Positions 25,996 to 36,679 are shown, counted from the first letter of the stretch. The stretch: 64,000 bases of DNA from Novosphingobium terrae (GCF_017163935.1 NZ_JABVZR010000001.1:1-64000); one strand, 5' to 3'. The notes: generated by a model from the letters alone, not told the origin. Numbers and translations: made by a program.

Positions 25996-26113
25996 AGATT
26001 ACGGGTTTTTACGGTGATTTTTGGGGCTGATCAGGGCGCTGATATGGCCTTCCCCACCCTGCCGGTCATGCCGTGCAAGGTGGAAAAACAGGCCTGCGCC
26101 GCGCTGAAAAACC

Positions 26114-27265
26114 TTACAGCGCCTTTTCGTAAATCCGGTACTCTTTGTTAACCACGGAATGAATTTCGCGCGCGATCGAATTCATTCCCTGATTGTCATC
26201 GAGAATCCAGCCGATCTCACCGCGACTCGCACCGTAATTCGCCACCGAATTGGCGCGGATATACTCGATCATCATGAAAGCCAGCTGGCTGGCCAGACGG
26301 CTGGACTGCAGCTTCTTGCGGACCCCCATCAGCGGCACGCGCATGGTCTTCACGCGCGGGCGCCAGATCCACAGCAGCAGCTTGATCCAGCCCAGCGGCG
26401 AGGGCTTGGGCCCGATCTTGGCCAGCACCTCGTTCATGTCGGGCAGGGTCATCATGAAGGCGACGGGCTCGCCCTCATACTCGGCGATCTGCACCAGATC
26501 GGCCTTGATCAGCGGCTTCAGCTTCTTGCCGGTGTAGGCCACCTCGGAATCGGTGATCGGCACGAAGCCCCAATTGTCGCTCCACGCATCGTTCAGGATG
26601 TCGAGGATGATCGCCGCTTCCTTCGCGAAATCCTTCAGCACCACATTGCGCACATTGATCTTGGGGTTCTTCTCACCGCTGGCGACGATGCGCTGGATCA
26701 GCGGCGGAAATTCCTTGGTGATGTCCAGCTCATAGGTCTGGAGGTTCTTGGCCTTGATGTAGCCCGCCGCCTCGATCCACGGCTGGAACTTGGCGTTCTG
26801 GTGGCCCATCATCACCGTCGGCGGATGGTCATGACCCTTCACCAGCAGGCCCGGCTCTTCCCACACGGAAAGGTTCATCGGCGCCAGCACGCGGGTCATG
26901 CCCTGAGCGCGCAGCCAGTCCTCGGCCGCCGCGATCAGCTGATGCGCGATGTCCTGAGTCTCGGCCTCCAGGGCGCCCCAGTTGCCGGTGCCCGGGCCCA
27001 TGCCCTGTTCGACCGGCTGGCCCAGCGCCTGCTCGTCGATCAGCGCGGCGATGCGGCCCACGATGACGCCATCGCGCTTGGCCAGCAGGAACTGGCATTT
27101 GGCATGCTCATGGAACGGGTTGCCGCCGGCGGTGATCTTCTCCAGCTCCTCGCCGCGCAGCTGGGGGACGAAGTTCGGATCGCCCGCATTCGCCTTGTAG
27201 ACGTAATCGACCCACTGGCCGCGCTCGGCCTTGGTGGTGACCGGGCTGATGGTGATGGCGGCCAT
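26114..27265 (-). CDS. GNAT-fold acyltransferase-like protein, possible bacterial ceramide synthase relative
   Basis: 383 aa. The N-terminal segment DPNFVPQLRGEE, CQFLLAKRDGVIVGRIAALID and AAEDWLRAQGMTRVLAPMN, with a second acetyltransferase-like half further on, indicate an acyl-CoA N-acyltransferase fold. It is often annotated only as GNAT or as a misnamed pyrophosphohydrolase. The Caulobacter ceramide synthase is a GNAT-type protein of similar size, and a fatty-acid hydroxylase gene lies just upstream on the same strand, so a role in sphingolipid N-acylation is possible, but that is inference. The spt and cerR genes are not in the window. Confidence 0.6.
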   Translation of the reverse strand: MAAITISPVTTKAERGQWVDYVYKANAGDPNFVPQLRGEELEKITAGGNPFHEHAKCQFLLAKRDGVIVGRIAALIDEQALGQPVEQGMGPGTGNWGALEAETQDIAHQLIAAAEDWLRAQGMTRVLAPMNLSVWEEPGLLVKGHDHPPTVMMGHQNAKFQPWIEAAGYIKAKNLQTYELDITKEFPPLIQRIVASGEKNPKINVRNVVLKDFAKEAAIILDILNDAWSDNWGFVPITDSEVAYTGKKLKPLIKADLVQIAEYEGEPVAFMMTLPDMNEVLAKIGPKPSPLGWIKLLLWIWRPRVKTMRVPLMGVRKKLQSSRLASQLAFMMIEYIRANSVANYGASRGEIGWILDDNQGMNSIAREIHSVVNKEYRIYEKAL

Positions 27266-27346
27266 TGTGCTGATGCTCCCTAAGCGTTCGGCGCGGGGTT
27301 TAGACGGGTTGAGGGGGTTAAGGAAGGGGTAAGAAAGCAGGAAAAA

Positions 27347-27572
27347 GCGAGGGTGTTACACCCTCGCGCTCCCATGACGTCTTCCGGCGAAATGGCAGTG
27401 GCGTCCGATCCGAGCGCCCTAATTCTCCACCAGTGTAACCTATGGCGCCGCAGGCTCTAAAATTCGCAGCGCTGGACAAGGATTATGGCCTGCGGCGCGG
27501 CAAACTGGGCGCAAGGCTGAACCCTTGGCGCAACGCAGACATTAAGGGGAGCGCGAGGGCGATGGCCCTCGC
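27347..27572 (+). repeat. Dispersed intergenic palindromic repeat, copy 6 (forward)
   Basis: 226 bp. Here the left tip is TGTTACA (the form usually seen on right ends) and the right tip is CGATGG, so terminal hairpin types are mixed within one copy. It lies between two minus-strand genes, 82 bp upstream of the GNAT gene start and 9 bp from the hydroxylase stop. Confidence 0.92.
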
Positions 27573-27580
27573 ATCTTCTC

Positions 27581-28378
27581 TTACTTCTTCTCTGCCATAC
27601 CCCGCCGACGCGGATGCCCGCTGGCGATCCCGCCCGAGAGTTCCTTCACCCAAGGATACTTCACAGCCACCTCTTCCGTGTAGCCCAGATTGAACACGGT
27701 GGGGCTACGCTTGGGGCGGTCCTTCTTCACATAATAGGTGCCCAGAACCCGGTCCCAGGTGTAGTTGGTGATGCCGAAGTTGCCGTCCTCGTCGAAATAG
27801 TGGTGCTCATTGTGGCGCTGCTTCATGTGCTGCACCCACTTCCATTTTGGCTTGAAGGCCAGATGCTGGATGCAGTGCATGAACTCATAGTAGCAGGTGG
27901 TGATGATGCCGGTGGCAAAGGCGATCGCCGCGCCGCCCAGCCAGAAGTCCTTGCCGCCGATCAGCGCGCCGACCGGGGCCGTGGCGATGAAGATGGTAGG
28001 CAGGGTGGTGTGAAGCGCGCCGAACAGCACCTCCAGATGGTTGGGGTCCTGATGGTGATCATAGTGGATGCGCTTCCACGTCGAGGCCAGCATCTTGAAC
28101 TTGTAGGGCCACTGGCCGTGCAGCACATATTGGTGCAGCAGATGCCAGACCAGCGGGTAGATCACCACGGCGGCCAGCACGGCGCCACCAGCGCGCAGCA
28201 GGGGCGCGGGATACAGCACGAAGACCACCAGCGAGGCCAGTGCGACCGCCAGATAGGCCACGATCGTATAATGCTGGAAATAGGCGCTCACCAGCTCGGG
28301 CAGCGTCATGCGGTCCAGATAGTGCGAGCGCTTCCAGAAGGGCAGCTTGGCCTCATCTGTGGTTTGGGTCTGGGACAC
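27581..28378 (-). CDS. Fatty acid hydroxylase/sterol desaturase superfamily protein
   Basis: 265 aa, with several membrane helices and the histidine clusters that hold a di-iron centre: HLLHQYVLH, HYDHH (with following NH), FMHCIQH and HMKQRHNEHH. Members hydroxylate or desaturate fatty acyl chains, sterols, carotenoids or ceramides in the membrane. Sphingomonad glycosphingolipids carry 2-hydroxy acyl chains, which makes a ceramide or acyl substrate plausible here. GTG 28378 is used because AGGAAG lies about 7 nt upstream; the longer frame has a low-quality N terminus. Confidence 0.82.
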   Translation of the reverse strand: MSQTQTTDEAKLPFWKRSHYLDRMTLPELVSAYFQHYTIVAYLAVALASLVVFVLYPAPLLRAGGAVLAAVVIYPLVWHLLHQYVLHGQWPYKFKMLASTWKRIHYDHHQDPNHLEVLFGALHTTLPTIFIATAPVGALIGGKDFWLGGAAIAFATGIITTCYYEFMHCIQHLAFKPKWKWVQHMKQRHNEHHYFDEDGNFGITNYTWDRVLGTYYVKKDRPKRSPTVFNLGYTEEVAVKYPWVKELSGGIASGHPRRRGMAEKK

Positions 28379-28586
28379 TGTGATCTTCCTGTGCTTCTCG
28401 GGCCATATGTGGGCGTGGCGGCGGTGGTCGCAACCGGGCCGCCTCGGGAAGCAGTCCCTTGCATGCCGTTTTCTGGCCTGTCGTTGTTCCGGGTCAAACT
28501 GGCGCACGGCTGCGAATCGCAGCCGTGACGCCTGACTGTCAGCTGCCCCTAAAGCCGATCATTGCGGCGGATTTGGGGCAACAATA

Positions 28587-29690
28587 TTACTCTTCGGTTT
28601 TGATGAGGACGGTCTCGCCCACGAAGAGGAACAGGAAGAAGGGTGCCCAGGCCGCGATCAGCGGGGGATAGCCGCCGAAATTGCCGATGGCGAGGGCGGC
28701 ATTGTCCAGCACGAAATAGGCAAAGCCCATACCCATGCCGACGATCGCGCGGATCAGCAGCGCGCCCGAACGCGCCAGACCGAAGGCCGCCACGGCGCCC
28801 AGCAGCGGCATCAGCAGCGCGGCCAGAGGTCCGGAGAACTTGTGCCACCATTTGCCGGTGAGTTCGGCGGTGGGGCGCCCGCTGGCGCGCAGCGAGTTGA
28901 TGGCGTGAGTCAGCTGGAAGATGTTCATGCCATCGGCGTCGACCTTGGCGATCTCCAGCTGGGCGGGGGTCACCCTGGGGGCGACGACCTGCGCCTGCGT
29001 GGGGCTTTGCGTGGCGGTGGCGACATCGAAGCTGGTGCCCGGCGCCAGCTTCCAGCCGGGGCGGGCATAGGTGGCCGAAGGACTGTCGATCTTGCCGGTG
29101 ATGCGGCCATCGGCGTCGCGCAGATACCAGGTGACGTTGGTCATCTGGGGCACGCCATCGGCATCATTGGCCAGGCTCTCGACATAGAGGATGTTGTGCC
29201 CATCGGCGACATAGACATTGGAGCGTGTGGCACTGCCGGGCTGGATCACGCCGTAATCCACCGCTTCCCATGCCTTCAGCCGGCCTGTCACATGGGTGAC
29301 GACCGTCTCGTTGAAGGTGAAGCTGACGCCTGAGACCACCATGGCGGTGGCCAGCATGGGCGCAAGGATCTGATGCGCGGAAAGCCCCGCCGCGCGCATG
29401 GCGATGATCTCGCTGTTCTGGTTCAGCGGGAAGAAGGTGAAGAGCGTGGCCAGCAGCACCGAATAGGGCAGGAAGCGCGCCACCAACTGAGGCGCGCGCA
29501 GCGTGACATAGGTCCACAGCTGGGCCTCGCCATTGCCCTTGTGGGCCAGGATGTGGCCGCTTTCGCCCAGCAGGTCGAGCAGCTGCAGCACCACCACCAG
29601 CATCACCAGCGTGCCGAGAATGCGCGTGATGAACAGGCGCGAGAGGTACAGCGCCAGCGTGCGCGAGGGAAACAGGTCGAGTTCGATCAC
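28587..29690 (-). CDS. lptG: LPS export ABC transporter permease LptG
   Basis: Inner-membrane permease of the LptB2FG complex that extracts LPS and passes it to LptC and the periplasmic bridge. 367 aa: TM helices near both ends (about three before and three after) around a periplasmic beta-jellyroll (about residues 130-270). SEIIAMRAAGLSAHQIL is the conserved coupling segment. It starts at GTG 29690, overlapping the lptF stop by 4 nt. Confidence 0.92.
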   Translation of the reverse strand: MIELDLFPSRTLALYLSRLFITRILGTLVMLVVVLQLLDLLGESGHILAHKGNGEAQLWTYVTLRAPQLVARFLPYSVLLATLFTFFPLNQNSEIIAMRAAGLSAHQILAPMLATAMVVSGVSFTFNETVVTHVTGRLKAWEAVDYGVIQPGSATRSNVYVADGHNILYVESLANDADGVPQMTNVTWYLRDADGRITGKIDSPSATYARPGWKLAPGTSFDVATATQSPTQAQVVAPRVTPAQLEIAKVDADGMNIFQLTHAINSLRASGRPTAELTGKWWHKFSGPLAALLMPLLGAVAAFGLARSGALLIRAIVGMGMGFAYFVLDNAALAIGNFGGYPPLIAAWAPFFLFLFVGETVLIKTEE

Positions 29691-30946
29691 GCAGCCTGTT
29701 CCTTCTTCTCGTCCTCATCGTCGGTGGCGTTGGGGGTTTCGGGAATGAAGCCCTTCATCTTCTTCTTGCCGATCAGGCGGGTCAGGCGCTTCACCGCATT
29801 CTGGAAGAAGCGCTCCAGCGCGCCGATCGGCTGGCCGCCGGGCACATAGGCCAGCGTCCAGTACATCCAGATGATGATGGCGGCAAAGACGCCGAAAGGC
29901 ACCCACAGCCCCAGCCACGGGTCGATCTTGCCCAGGCTGGAGACCTGCTCGCCATATTCATTGACCTTGTGATAGGCCACCACCATCACGATGGAGATGA
30001 ACACGCCCAGCGCCGACGACGACCGCTTGGGCGGCACCGCCAGCGAGACCGCCAGCAAAGGCAGCAGCAGAATCATCACCACCTCGGCGAGGCGATAGTT
30101 CAGGCTGGCGCGGACCACATTGCGGGTTTCCTCCGAAGTGTCCTTGGACCAGCCCAGCTTGAGCAGTTCGGGCAGGAAATACTCACGCTCCACCCCGCCG
30201 CGCATGCGGAATTTCTCCACGCTGGGCAGGTCGATGGGCAGATCGTGGCGGGTGAAGTTGAGCACGCGGGGCGGCTGGCCCACCGGATTCTGCACGATCT
30301 GGCCATCGGTCAGGCGCAGGATCACCGTGTCGGGATTGGAATGCAGCGCGAGGAAGCGGCCCTGTTTCGCGGTGATCGACAGGACCTGGCCCTTCTGCTC
30401 GGTGACGCGCATGAAGATGCCGTTGAGTTCGCGGCCCTCGTCATGGCTCTGCTCAATGCGCAGCGACATGCGGTCGCGCAGCGTGTTGAATTCGCCCACG
30501 CGGATCGAGGCGCCCAGCGCGCCGGTCGACAGTTCGAAGGTCAGCTGCTCATAGAGATAGCGCGAATAGGGCTGCACATAGCTGACGATGAACAGGTTGC
30601 AGATCGCCAGCACCAGCGCCATCAGATAGGGCACGCGCAGCAGGCGGGTGTAGCTGAGGCCCACGGCGCGCATCACATCCAGCTCGCTGCTGGTGGCGAG
30701 GCGCCGGAAAGCCATCAGCACGCCCAGCATCAAGCCCAGCGGGATCGCCAGGCTGGCATATTCGGGCACCATGTTCATCAGCAGGCTGAAGACGACCTGC
30801 ACCGGCCCGCCCTGCGATCCGACGAAATCGAACAGCTTGAGCATCTTGTCGAGCATCAGCAGCGATGCGGCGACGACGAACACCGCCAGCATCGGCATCA
30901 GCACCAGCCGGAAGATATAGCGATCGAGGGCGGTGAAGAATTTCAC
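29687..30946 (-). CDS. lptF: LPS export ABC transporter permease LptF
   Basis: Partner permease of LptG. 419 aa with the same layout; MLGVLMAFRRLATSSELDVMRAVGLSYTRLL is the coupling-helix segment facing LptB. The C terminus has a Lys/Glu-rich tail (about 40 residues). Translation is coupled to lptG through a GTGA overlap. lptB, lptC and lptA are elsewhere. Confidence 0.92.
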   Translation of the reverse strand: MKFFTALDRYIFRLVLMPMLAVFVVAASLLMLDKMLKLFDFVGSQGGPVQVVFSLLMNMVPEYASLAIPLGLMLGVLMAFRRLATSSELDVMRAVGLSYTRLLRVPYLMALVLAICNLFIVSYVQPYSRYLYEQLTFELSTGALGASIRVGEFNTLRDRMSLRIEQSHDEGRELNGIFMRVTEQKGQVLSITAKQGRFLALHSNPDTVILRLTDGQIVQNPVGQPPRVLNFTRHDLPIDLPSVEKFRMRGGVEREYFLPELLKLGWSKDTSEETRNVVRASLNYRLAEVVMILLLPLLAVSLAVPPKRSSSALGVFISIVMVVAYHKVNEYGEQVSSLGKIDPWLGLWVPFGVFAAIIIWMYWTLAYVPGGQPIGALERFFQNAVKRLTRLIGKKKMKGFIPETPNATDDEDEKKEQAA

Positions 30947-31117
30947 AGAAGACCAGTCATAGGTGAGGGCCAGTCATAGAGCTGAGGCCCGGAGCCGGGC
31001 GGCTGGAAAGGCGGTGAAACCGGCCTGTGCAGTAAGAGCGCGCGCCGCCCGACGCAAGGGGCAGCGCGCCGGTCCGTGGTGCGGGCGGGGGTGGCCGAAG
31101 GTGCAAGCGAAGGCGTC

Positions 31118-31552
31118 TCAGGCCTTTTCAAGCGTGCATTGCAGGGGGTGCTGGTTCTCCCGCGCGAAATCCATCACCTGATTCACCTTGGTCTCGGCAA
31201 TCTCGTAAGGGAAGATGCCGCAAACGCCGACGCCGCGCTGATGGACATGCAGCATCACCCGCGTCGCCTGTTCCAGATCCATGGCGAAGAAGCGCTTCAG
31301 CACCATCACCACGAATTCCATCGGCGTGTAATCGTCGTTCAGCAGCAGCACCTTGAACTGGCTGGGCTTCTTGGGCTTGGCCTTGGCGCGGGTGGCCAGG
31401 CCCACCTGGCCCGGGCCGCCGGTGTCGGTATCGCGCCCGGCGCCCCGCGTTTCAGCCTGAATCGACGGCTGGCGGAGGGCGGAAAGAGGCGCCGCGTCGC
31501 AGGACAACAGGCGCGCCGACAGGGGGCTGGGCTGGGTGGAGAAGGAGGGCAT
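31118..31552 (-). CDS. clpS: ATP-dependent Clp protease adaptor ClpS
   Basis: Delivers N-degron substrates to ClpAP. 144 aa. The core [23 protein letters not shown], with LNDD and the substrate-pocket Met, the [28 protein letters not shown] segment and the C-terminal LQCTLEKA are diagnostic. The core begins near residue 65, so the N-terminal region is longer than usual; the real start might lie downstream of ATG 31552. A long open frame further upstream has no support. Confidence 0.9.
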   Translation of the reverse strand: MPSFSTQPSPLSARLLSCDAAPLSALRQPSIQAETRGAGRDTDTGGPGQVGLATRAKAKPKKPSQFKVLLLNDDYTPMEFVVMVLKRFFAMDLEQATRVMLHVHQRGVGVCGIFPYEIAETKVNQVMDFARENQHPLQCTLEKA

Positions 31553-31909
31553 AAGGTTGAGAATACCGCAAACCGGGGGGGGAGGGCAAGGTGCTGGCTG
31601 GGTGCGCCCCTTGGCCGAGCGGAACTGCCCCGCTTGCGCGGCAGTCCGAAAGGCGCGGCCGATATAGGGCGTGAAGGCCATAAAAAAAGCGGAGCGCATG
31701 GAGTGCGCCCCGCTTTTCTCTATCTTTCGGCTGCCACGCTGATGGCTTTGCGCGGTGAAAAGCCCGTCAGCGGGTTTCAGCGCATGCCGGGTTTCCCCGG
31801 CCATCCCAAGCCTCAGTATCGTACCCGCCTGTGTCACCGCCCGGATGCGGTGCGTGAAAGTCGGCCAACCCTTCCTTCACGCACCGACATCAGGAGCCGG
31901 TGAGCCGGA
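31553..31909. other. Intergenic region between phasin and clpS
   Basis: Holds the clpS promoter region, the terminator at 31684-31718, and a perfect 9-bp hairpin GTGCGTGAA/TTCACGCAC (31852-31860 and 31875-31883) about 27 bp past the phasin stop. No additional gene is evident. Confidence 0.5.
31684..31718. terminator. Bidirectional terminator between phasin and clpS
   Basis: AAAAGCGG-A-GCGCA pairs with TGCGC-C-CCGCTTTT around loop TGGAG, with A and T tracts at both ends so it can work on either strand. It most likely ends minus-strand transcripts coming from phasin. Confidence 0.7.
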
Positions 31910-33013
31910 TCAGGCGGCGGCCTTCACCTTTTCGACAGCCACGCTGACGCGGCTGGAGAGCGGGGCGACGACATCGCCGGCCAGCTTCAGCACGGTTTCG
32001 CTCTGCTTCGAGGAGAACGACACGGCCTTGTCGAAGTGCTTCTTGAGCAGGTCCGAGTGGATCTGCAGGAAGTCGGTCGGGGTCTTGGCGGCGGCCAGGG
32101 ACTTGGCTTCGGTGGTCAGCGTTTCGAAGGCTTCGCGGCTGTCGGCAACCAGGGCGGTGCCCAGTTCCTGCAGGCCGGCGGTCAGGATCTTGCCCGATTC
32201 GACGATGGCTTCGAGGTTGCCCTTGGCGAACTCATTGTAGTCACCGAAAGCGGAGGTGCTCTTTTCGTAAGCGGCCTTGGCCTTCTCCTGGAAGTCGGCG
32301 AAAGAGGTCTTGAAGACTTCGTTGAAGTCGAAATTGGGCAGAGAGGACATGAAGGACTCCTTGGGCTGAGAGACAGGTTGAGAGGCGGGTTTGGGTTGGG
32401 CGGGGGAAGGGGTTTTGGCCGCTGCGGGCGCCGGTGCGGGCTTGGCAGCAGCAGGCTGGGCCGGAGCGGCCTGAGGCGCTGCAGCCTTGGCCGGTTCCGA
32501 TTTGGGCTGCGCGGGCTTTTCCGCGGCAGCTTTGGCCGGGGCCGGGGCGGGCTTGGCAGGCGTCGCGACTTTCGCGGTGGCCGCAGCCGGAGCCTTCACA
32601 GCGGGCTTGGTCGCTTCGCTGGCAACGGCGGGTTTGGTTTCCGCAGCCTTGGCCGGCGCCGCGGCAGGCTTGCTCGGCGCGGGGCTGCTGGCCACGGGCT
32701 TGTCCGCGACAGGGGCGGCCTTGGGCGCGGCTTCAGCGGCGGGCGCAGCCTTGGGGGCTTCCGCCTTCGCCGTGATCGCGGGCGGCGCAGCCGGAGGCGG
32801 CACCAGCAGAGCGTCAGACTTGGCTGCGCTGGGCGCTGCGGCAGGCGCTGCCGCAGCAGAAGGCGTCACGGCAGGCTTGGCAGCCTCAGCCTTCGGCGCT
32901 TCAATCTTTGACGTCACAGTCTTGGGGTCTGCCTGTTTGGCAGGAATGGCCTGCGGGGCAACGGGCTTGCGCGCGCCCTTGGCCCGAGGTGTAGAGCTTG
33001 CCTTGATAGCCAT
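31910..33013 (-). CDS. Phasin family protein with long Ala/Pro/Lys-rich N-terminal extension
   Basis: Binds the surface of polyhydroxyalkanoate granules. Of the 367 aa, only about 145 residues at the C terminus are a normal phasin (FDFNEVFKTSFADFQEKAKAAYEKSTSAFGDYNEFAKGNLEAIVESGKIL). The first ~220 are an Ala/Pro/Lys low-complexity extension resembling histone-H1-like or PhaF-like DNA-binding tails. An in-frame ATG at 32350 begins the normal phasin part and has AAGGAG six bases before it, so a 146-aa short form may also be made. phaC is upstream on the same strand. Start chosen at ATG 33013. Confidence 0.85.
   Translation of the reverse strand: MAIKASSTPRAKGARKPVAPQAIPAKQADPKTVTSKIEAPKAEAAKPAVTPSAAAAPAAAPSAAKSDALLVPPPAAPPAITAKAEAPKAAPAAEAAPKAAPVADKPVASSPAPSKPAAAPAKAAETKPAVASEATKPAVKAPAAATAKVATPAKPAPAPAKAAAEKPAQPKSEPAKAAAPQAAPAQPAAAKPAPAPAAAKTPSPAQPKPASQPVSQPKESFMSSLPNFDFNEVFKTSFADFQEKAKAAYEKSTSAFGDYNEFAKGNLEAIVESGKILTAGLQELGTALVADSREAFETLTTEAKSLAAAKTPTDFLQIHSDLLKKHFDKAVSFSSKQSETVLKLAGDVVAPLSSRVSVAVEKVKAAA
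32348..32362 (-). promoter_or_regulatory. Internal Shine-Dalgarno and ATG inside the phasin gene
   Basis: On the minus strand AAGGAG (32357-32362) is followed by 6 nt and ATG (32348-32350), in frame with the phasin domain. The predicted product begins MSSLPNFDFNEVF and has the usual phasin length. Confidence 0.7.
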
Positions 33014-33125
33014 GGCGAACCTTCCCGGAAACAATCCACGAATGCAGCTATTGGATTTGCAGCTTTGACGACCTTGTAATCGGCGTCCTGTCTAATCGTT
33101 GATGGCGGAGCCGGAGTCAAGTGAA

Positions 33126-33143
33126 TTTGTGCAGTGCAGCAAA
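33126..33143. promoter_or_regulatory. PhaR-like operator upstream of phasin
   Basis: TTTG, TGCAGTGCAGC, AAA. TGC/GCA repeats of this kind (GCAGTGCAGCAA core) resemble the PhaR repressor sites described before phasin genes in other alphaproteobacteria (from memory). It is about 113 bp before the phasin start. Confidence 0.5.
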
Positions 33144-33165
33144 GCCCGGGCGCGGCGCATCAGTC

Positions 33166-33283
33166 ATGTCGCGACATAACATGAGCAGAACCCGAAAAAC
33201 ACAGGAAAGTTCCCGTGTATGAAGGATTTTCAACTGACATCGCTGTCCATTCGGTGGTTGTTGCCCAAAGGCACCAACCACCG
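33166..33283. other. Palindrome and strong hairpin between phaC and phasin
   Basis: A perfect 12-bp palindrome ATGTCGCGACAT (33166-33177) and, nearer phaC, a hairpin CGGTGGTTG/CAACCACCG (33252-33260 and 33275-33283) with an inner TGCC/GGCA pair and CAAA loop. The hairpin lies 58 bp past the phaC stop; it lacks a T run, so it may be an mRNA-stabilising or attenuating structure rather than a terminator. Confidence 0.6.
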
Positions 33284-33341
33284 GAAAACACCTATGTATT
33301 TTGCGGATGCGAAGACAGAAATGCTGCAGTCTTAAGACAGC

Positions 33342-35237
33342 TCAGCGCTCTCTTACATAGCGCCCCGGAGCATCCTCGATCACGCTGTCACCACGCCCGC
33401 CGGGCGCGCGCTTGCCCTTGGCGGGCACCGTGGCCGAATCATGCTGCGCCAGCCAGGCACGCCAATGCGGCCACCAGCTGCCCGCAGTCTCCTTGGCCCC
33501 GGCGATAAAGTCATCCAGCGTGTGGGCGGGGCCTTCATGGGTCCAGTACTGGTATTTCCTGGCTGCAGGCGGATTGACCACCCCCGCAATATGCCCCGAA
33601 CCGGCCAGCACGAACTGCTTGTCGGCATGCGGCAGCAGGGCGTTCATCCGCCACACGCTTTCGGGCGGGGCGATATGGTCCTCGCGCCCGGCCTGAATGT
33701 AGCAGGGGGTGGTGATGTCCCCCAGATCGATCGGCGTGCCCAGAGCCTCCAGCGAATCGGGCTGCGCCAGCCGGTTGTCGCGATAGAGGTCGCAGAGATA
33801 GGCATGGTGCCATTTGGCGGGCAGATTGGTGGTGTCGCCGTTCCAGTAGAGCAGGTCGAAGGGGCGGTAATCGTTCCCCATCAGATAGTTGTTGACCACA
33901 TAGCTCCAGATCAGATCATTGGGGCGCAGCAGGTTGAAGGTGGCCGCCAGATAGCGCCCGTCGATAAAGCCTTCCTTGCCCAGCGACGCGATGGTGGCGA
34001 TCTGCTGATCATCGATGAAGTTCTTGAGGTCTCCCGCCTTCTCGAAATCGACCTGCGCCGTGAAGAAGGTGGCGCTGGCCACGCGGTCCGCCGCGCCGCG
34101 CCGCGCCAGAATCGCCAGCGTGGCCGCCAGCGTGGTGCCTGCCACGCAATAGCCGATGGTGTGGACGCTGGGCACCTTCAGCCTCTCGCGGATCACCTCG
34201 ATCGCTTCGAGCTGGCAGGCGATATAATGGTCCCACGTCACCTCGGCCATCGAGGCGTCAGCCGATTTCCAGCTCACCATAAAGGTGGTGATCCCCTGAT
34301 CCACCGCCCATTTGACGAAGCTCTTCTGCGGGCTGAGGTCCAGAATGTAGAAGCGGTTGATCCATGGCGGGAAGATCACCAGCGGGATCTGCCCCACCTG
34401 CTCGGTGCTGGGGCTGTACTGGATCAGCTGGAACATCGGGTGTTCAAACACCACCTTGCCCGGCGTGGCGGCGATGCTCTCACCCACGGTGAAAGCGTGA
34501 TTGTCGGTATGCGTGAGCTGCCCGCGCCGCAGATCGTCGAGCAGATGGGAGAAGCCCTTGATCAGGCTCTCGCCCTTGGTCTCCAGCGCGCGCTGCATGA
34601 CGATGGGGTTGGTCAGCGGGAAATGGTCGGGGCTCAGTGCATCGAGCAGGGCGCGGGTGGCGAAGCGCAGCTGCTCCTTCTTGATCGGATCGACGCCTTC
34701 CACCGCATCGGCCATGGCAGTGATCTCTTCGGCCACCATCAGATAGGCCTGATGGATCAGCGCGAAGAAGGGATTGTCGCGCCAGCGCGGATCGGCAAAG
34801 CGCTTGTCTTCCCGGGGCAGCTCCACCGGCTGGTCCTTGGTGCCAAGGCCATATTGGCTGACCATCTTGCCCCACAGGTTCAGACTGTCGGTCCACAGCT
34901 TCTGCTGCACGGCGGGGCGCGCCAGCGGCGAGAGGTTGAACCAGCCCTCCATCAGCCCCATCCAGCTGGCCGGATCGGACATGGTGGGGATGGCGGGCTT
35001 TTCGGCGGTCAGCTTGCGGGCCTGCTCGTTCTGGAAATCGAGCCACATGGTCTGCAGCTTGCCCATGATCTCGGCCCAGTGGGCAGCGTCCTGCGGGCTG
35101 GAGAAGGGCAGCGACAGGCCGGGCATCACCGAATCGAGCCATTGCTGCCCGGCCTGGGTGGGCAGCTTGACCATCGTGTCGATCATTTGGGAAAAGATAT
35201 CGCCGGACGTCGTATCAGTCGGGGCTTTGGTCACCAT
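33342..35237 (-). CDS. phaC: Class I poly(3-hydroxyalkanoate) synthase
   Basis: Polymerises (R)-3-hydroxyacyl-CoA into PHA at the granule surface. 631 aa. The lipase-like box is IGYCVAG with catalytic Cys364, the general base His is in GSGHIAGVVNPP, and FPPWINRFYILDL and KWAVDQGITTFMVSWKSADA are the typical alpha/beta-hydrolase segments. Length and sequence fit class I, which works without PhaE or PhaR subunits. The phasin gene is next downstream on the same strand. Confidence 0.95.
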   Translation of the reverse strand: MVTKAPTDTTSGDIFSQMIDTMVKLPTQAGQQWLDSVMPGLSLPFSSPQDAAHWAEIMGKLQTMWLDFQNEQARKLTAEKPAIPTMSDPASWMGLMEGWFNLSPLARPAVQQKLWTDSLNLWGKMVSQYGLGTKDQPVELPREDKRFADPRWRDNPFFALIHQAYLMVAEEITAMADAVEGVDPIKKEQLRFATRALLDALSPDHFPLTNPIVMQRALETKGESLIKGFSHLLDDLRRGQLTHTDNHAFTVGESIAATPGKVVFEHPMFQLIQYSPSTEQVGQIPLVIFPPWINRFYILDLSPQKSFVKWAVDQGITTFMVSWKSADASMAEVTWDHYIACQLEAIEVIRERLKVPSVHTIGYCVAGTTLAATLAILARRGAADRVASATFFTAQVDFEKAGDLKNFIDDQQIATIASLGKEGFIDGRYLAATFNLLRPNDLIWSYVVNNYLMGNDYRPFDLLYWNGDTTNLPAKWHHAYLCDLYRDNRLAQPDSLEALGTPIDLGDITTPCYIQAGREDHIAPPESVWRMNALLPHADKQFVLAGSGHIAGVVNPPAARKYQYWTHEGPAHTLDDFIAGAKETAGSWWPHWRAWLAQHDSATVPAKGKRAPGGRGDSVIEDAPGRYVRER

Positions 35238-35470
35238 TGGGGATGCTTCCTCACAGGATTGCCGCAGGACTTCCGGGCTGATGCTAGCGGCCTGAACGGG
35301 GGATGGAAGTGCTTCCTGCGTTTCGGCAATTTTTTTGCCTCGCTCTCTCGCCTTCGCAGCGAATCTGGCGCATGGGGTCAGTCATCGTTCCGCAATCTTG
35401 CGGAGCGCATTGGGGCGCCGGTGAGGCGCCGCCCCACAATCTTCATCCCAGCGCCTCCAGGAAAGGTCCG

Positions 35471-36679
<1,209 letters not shown>

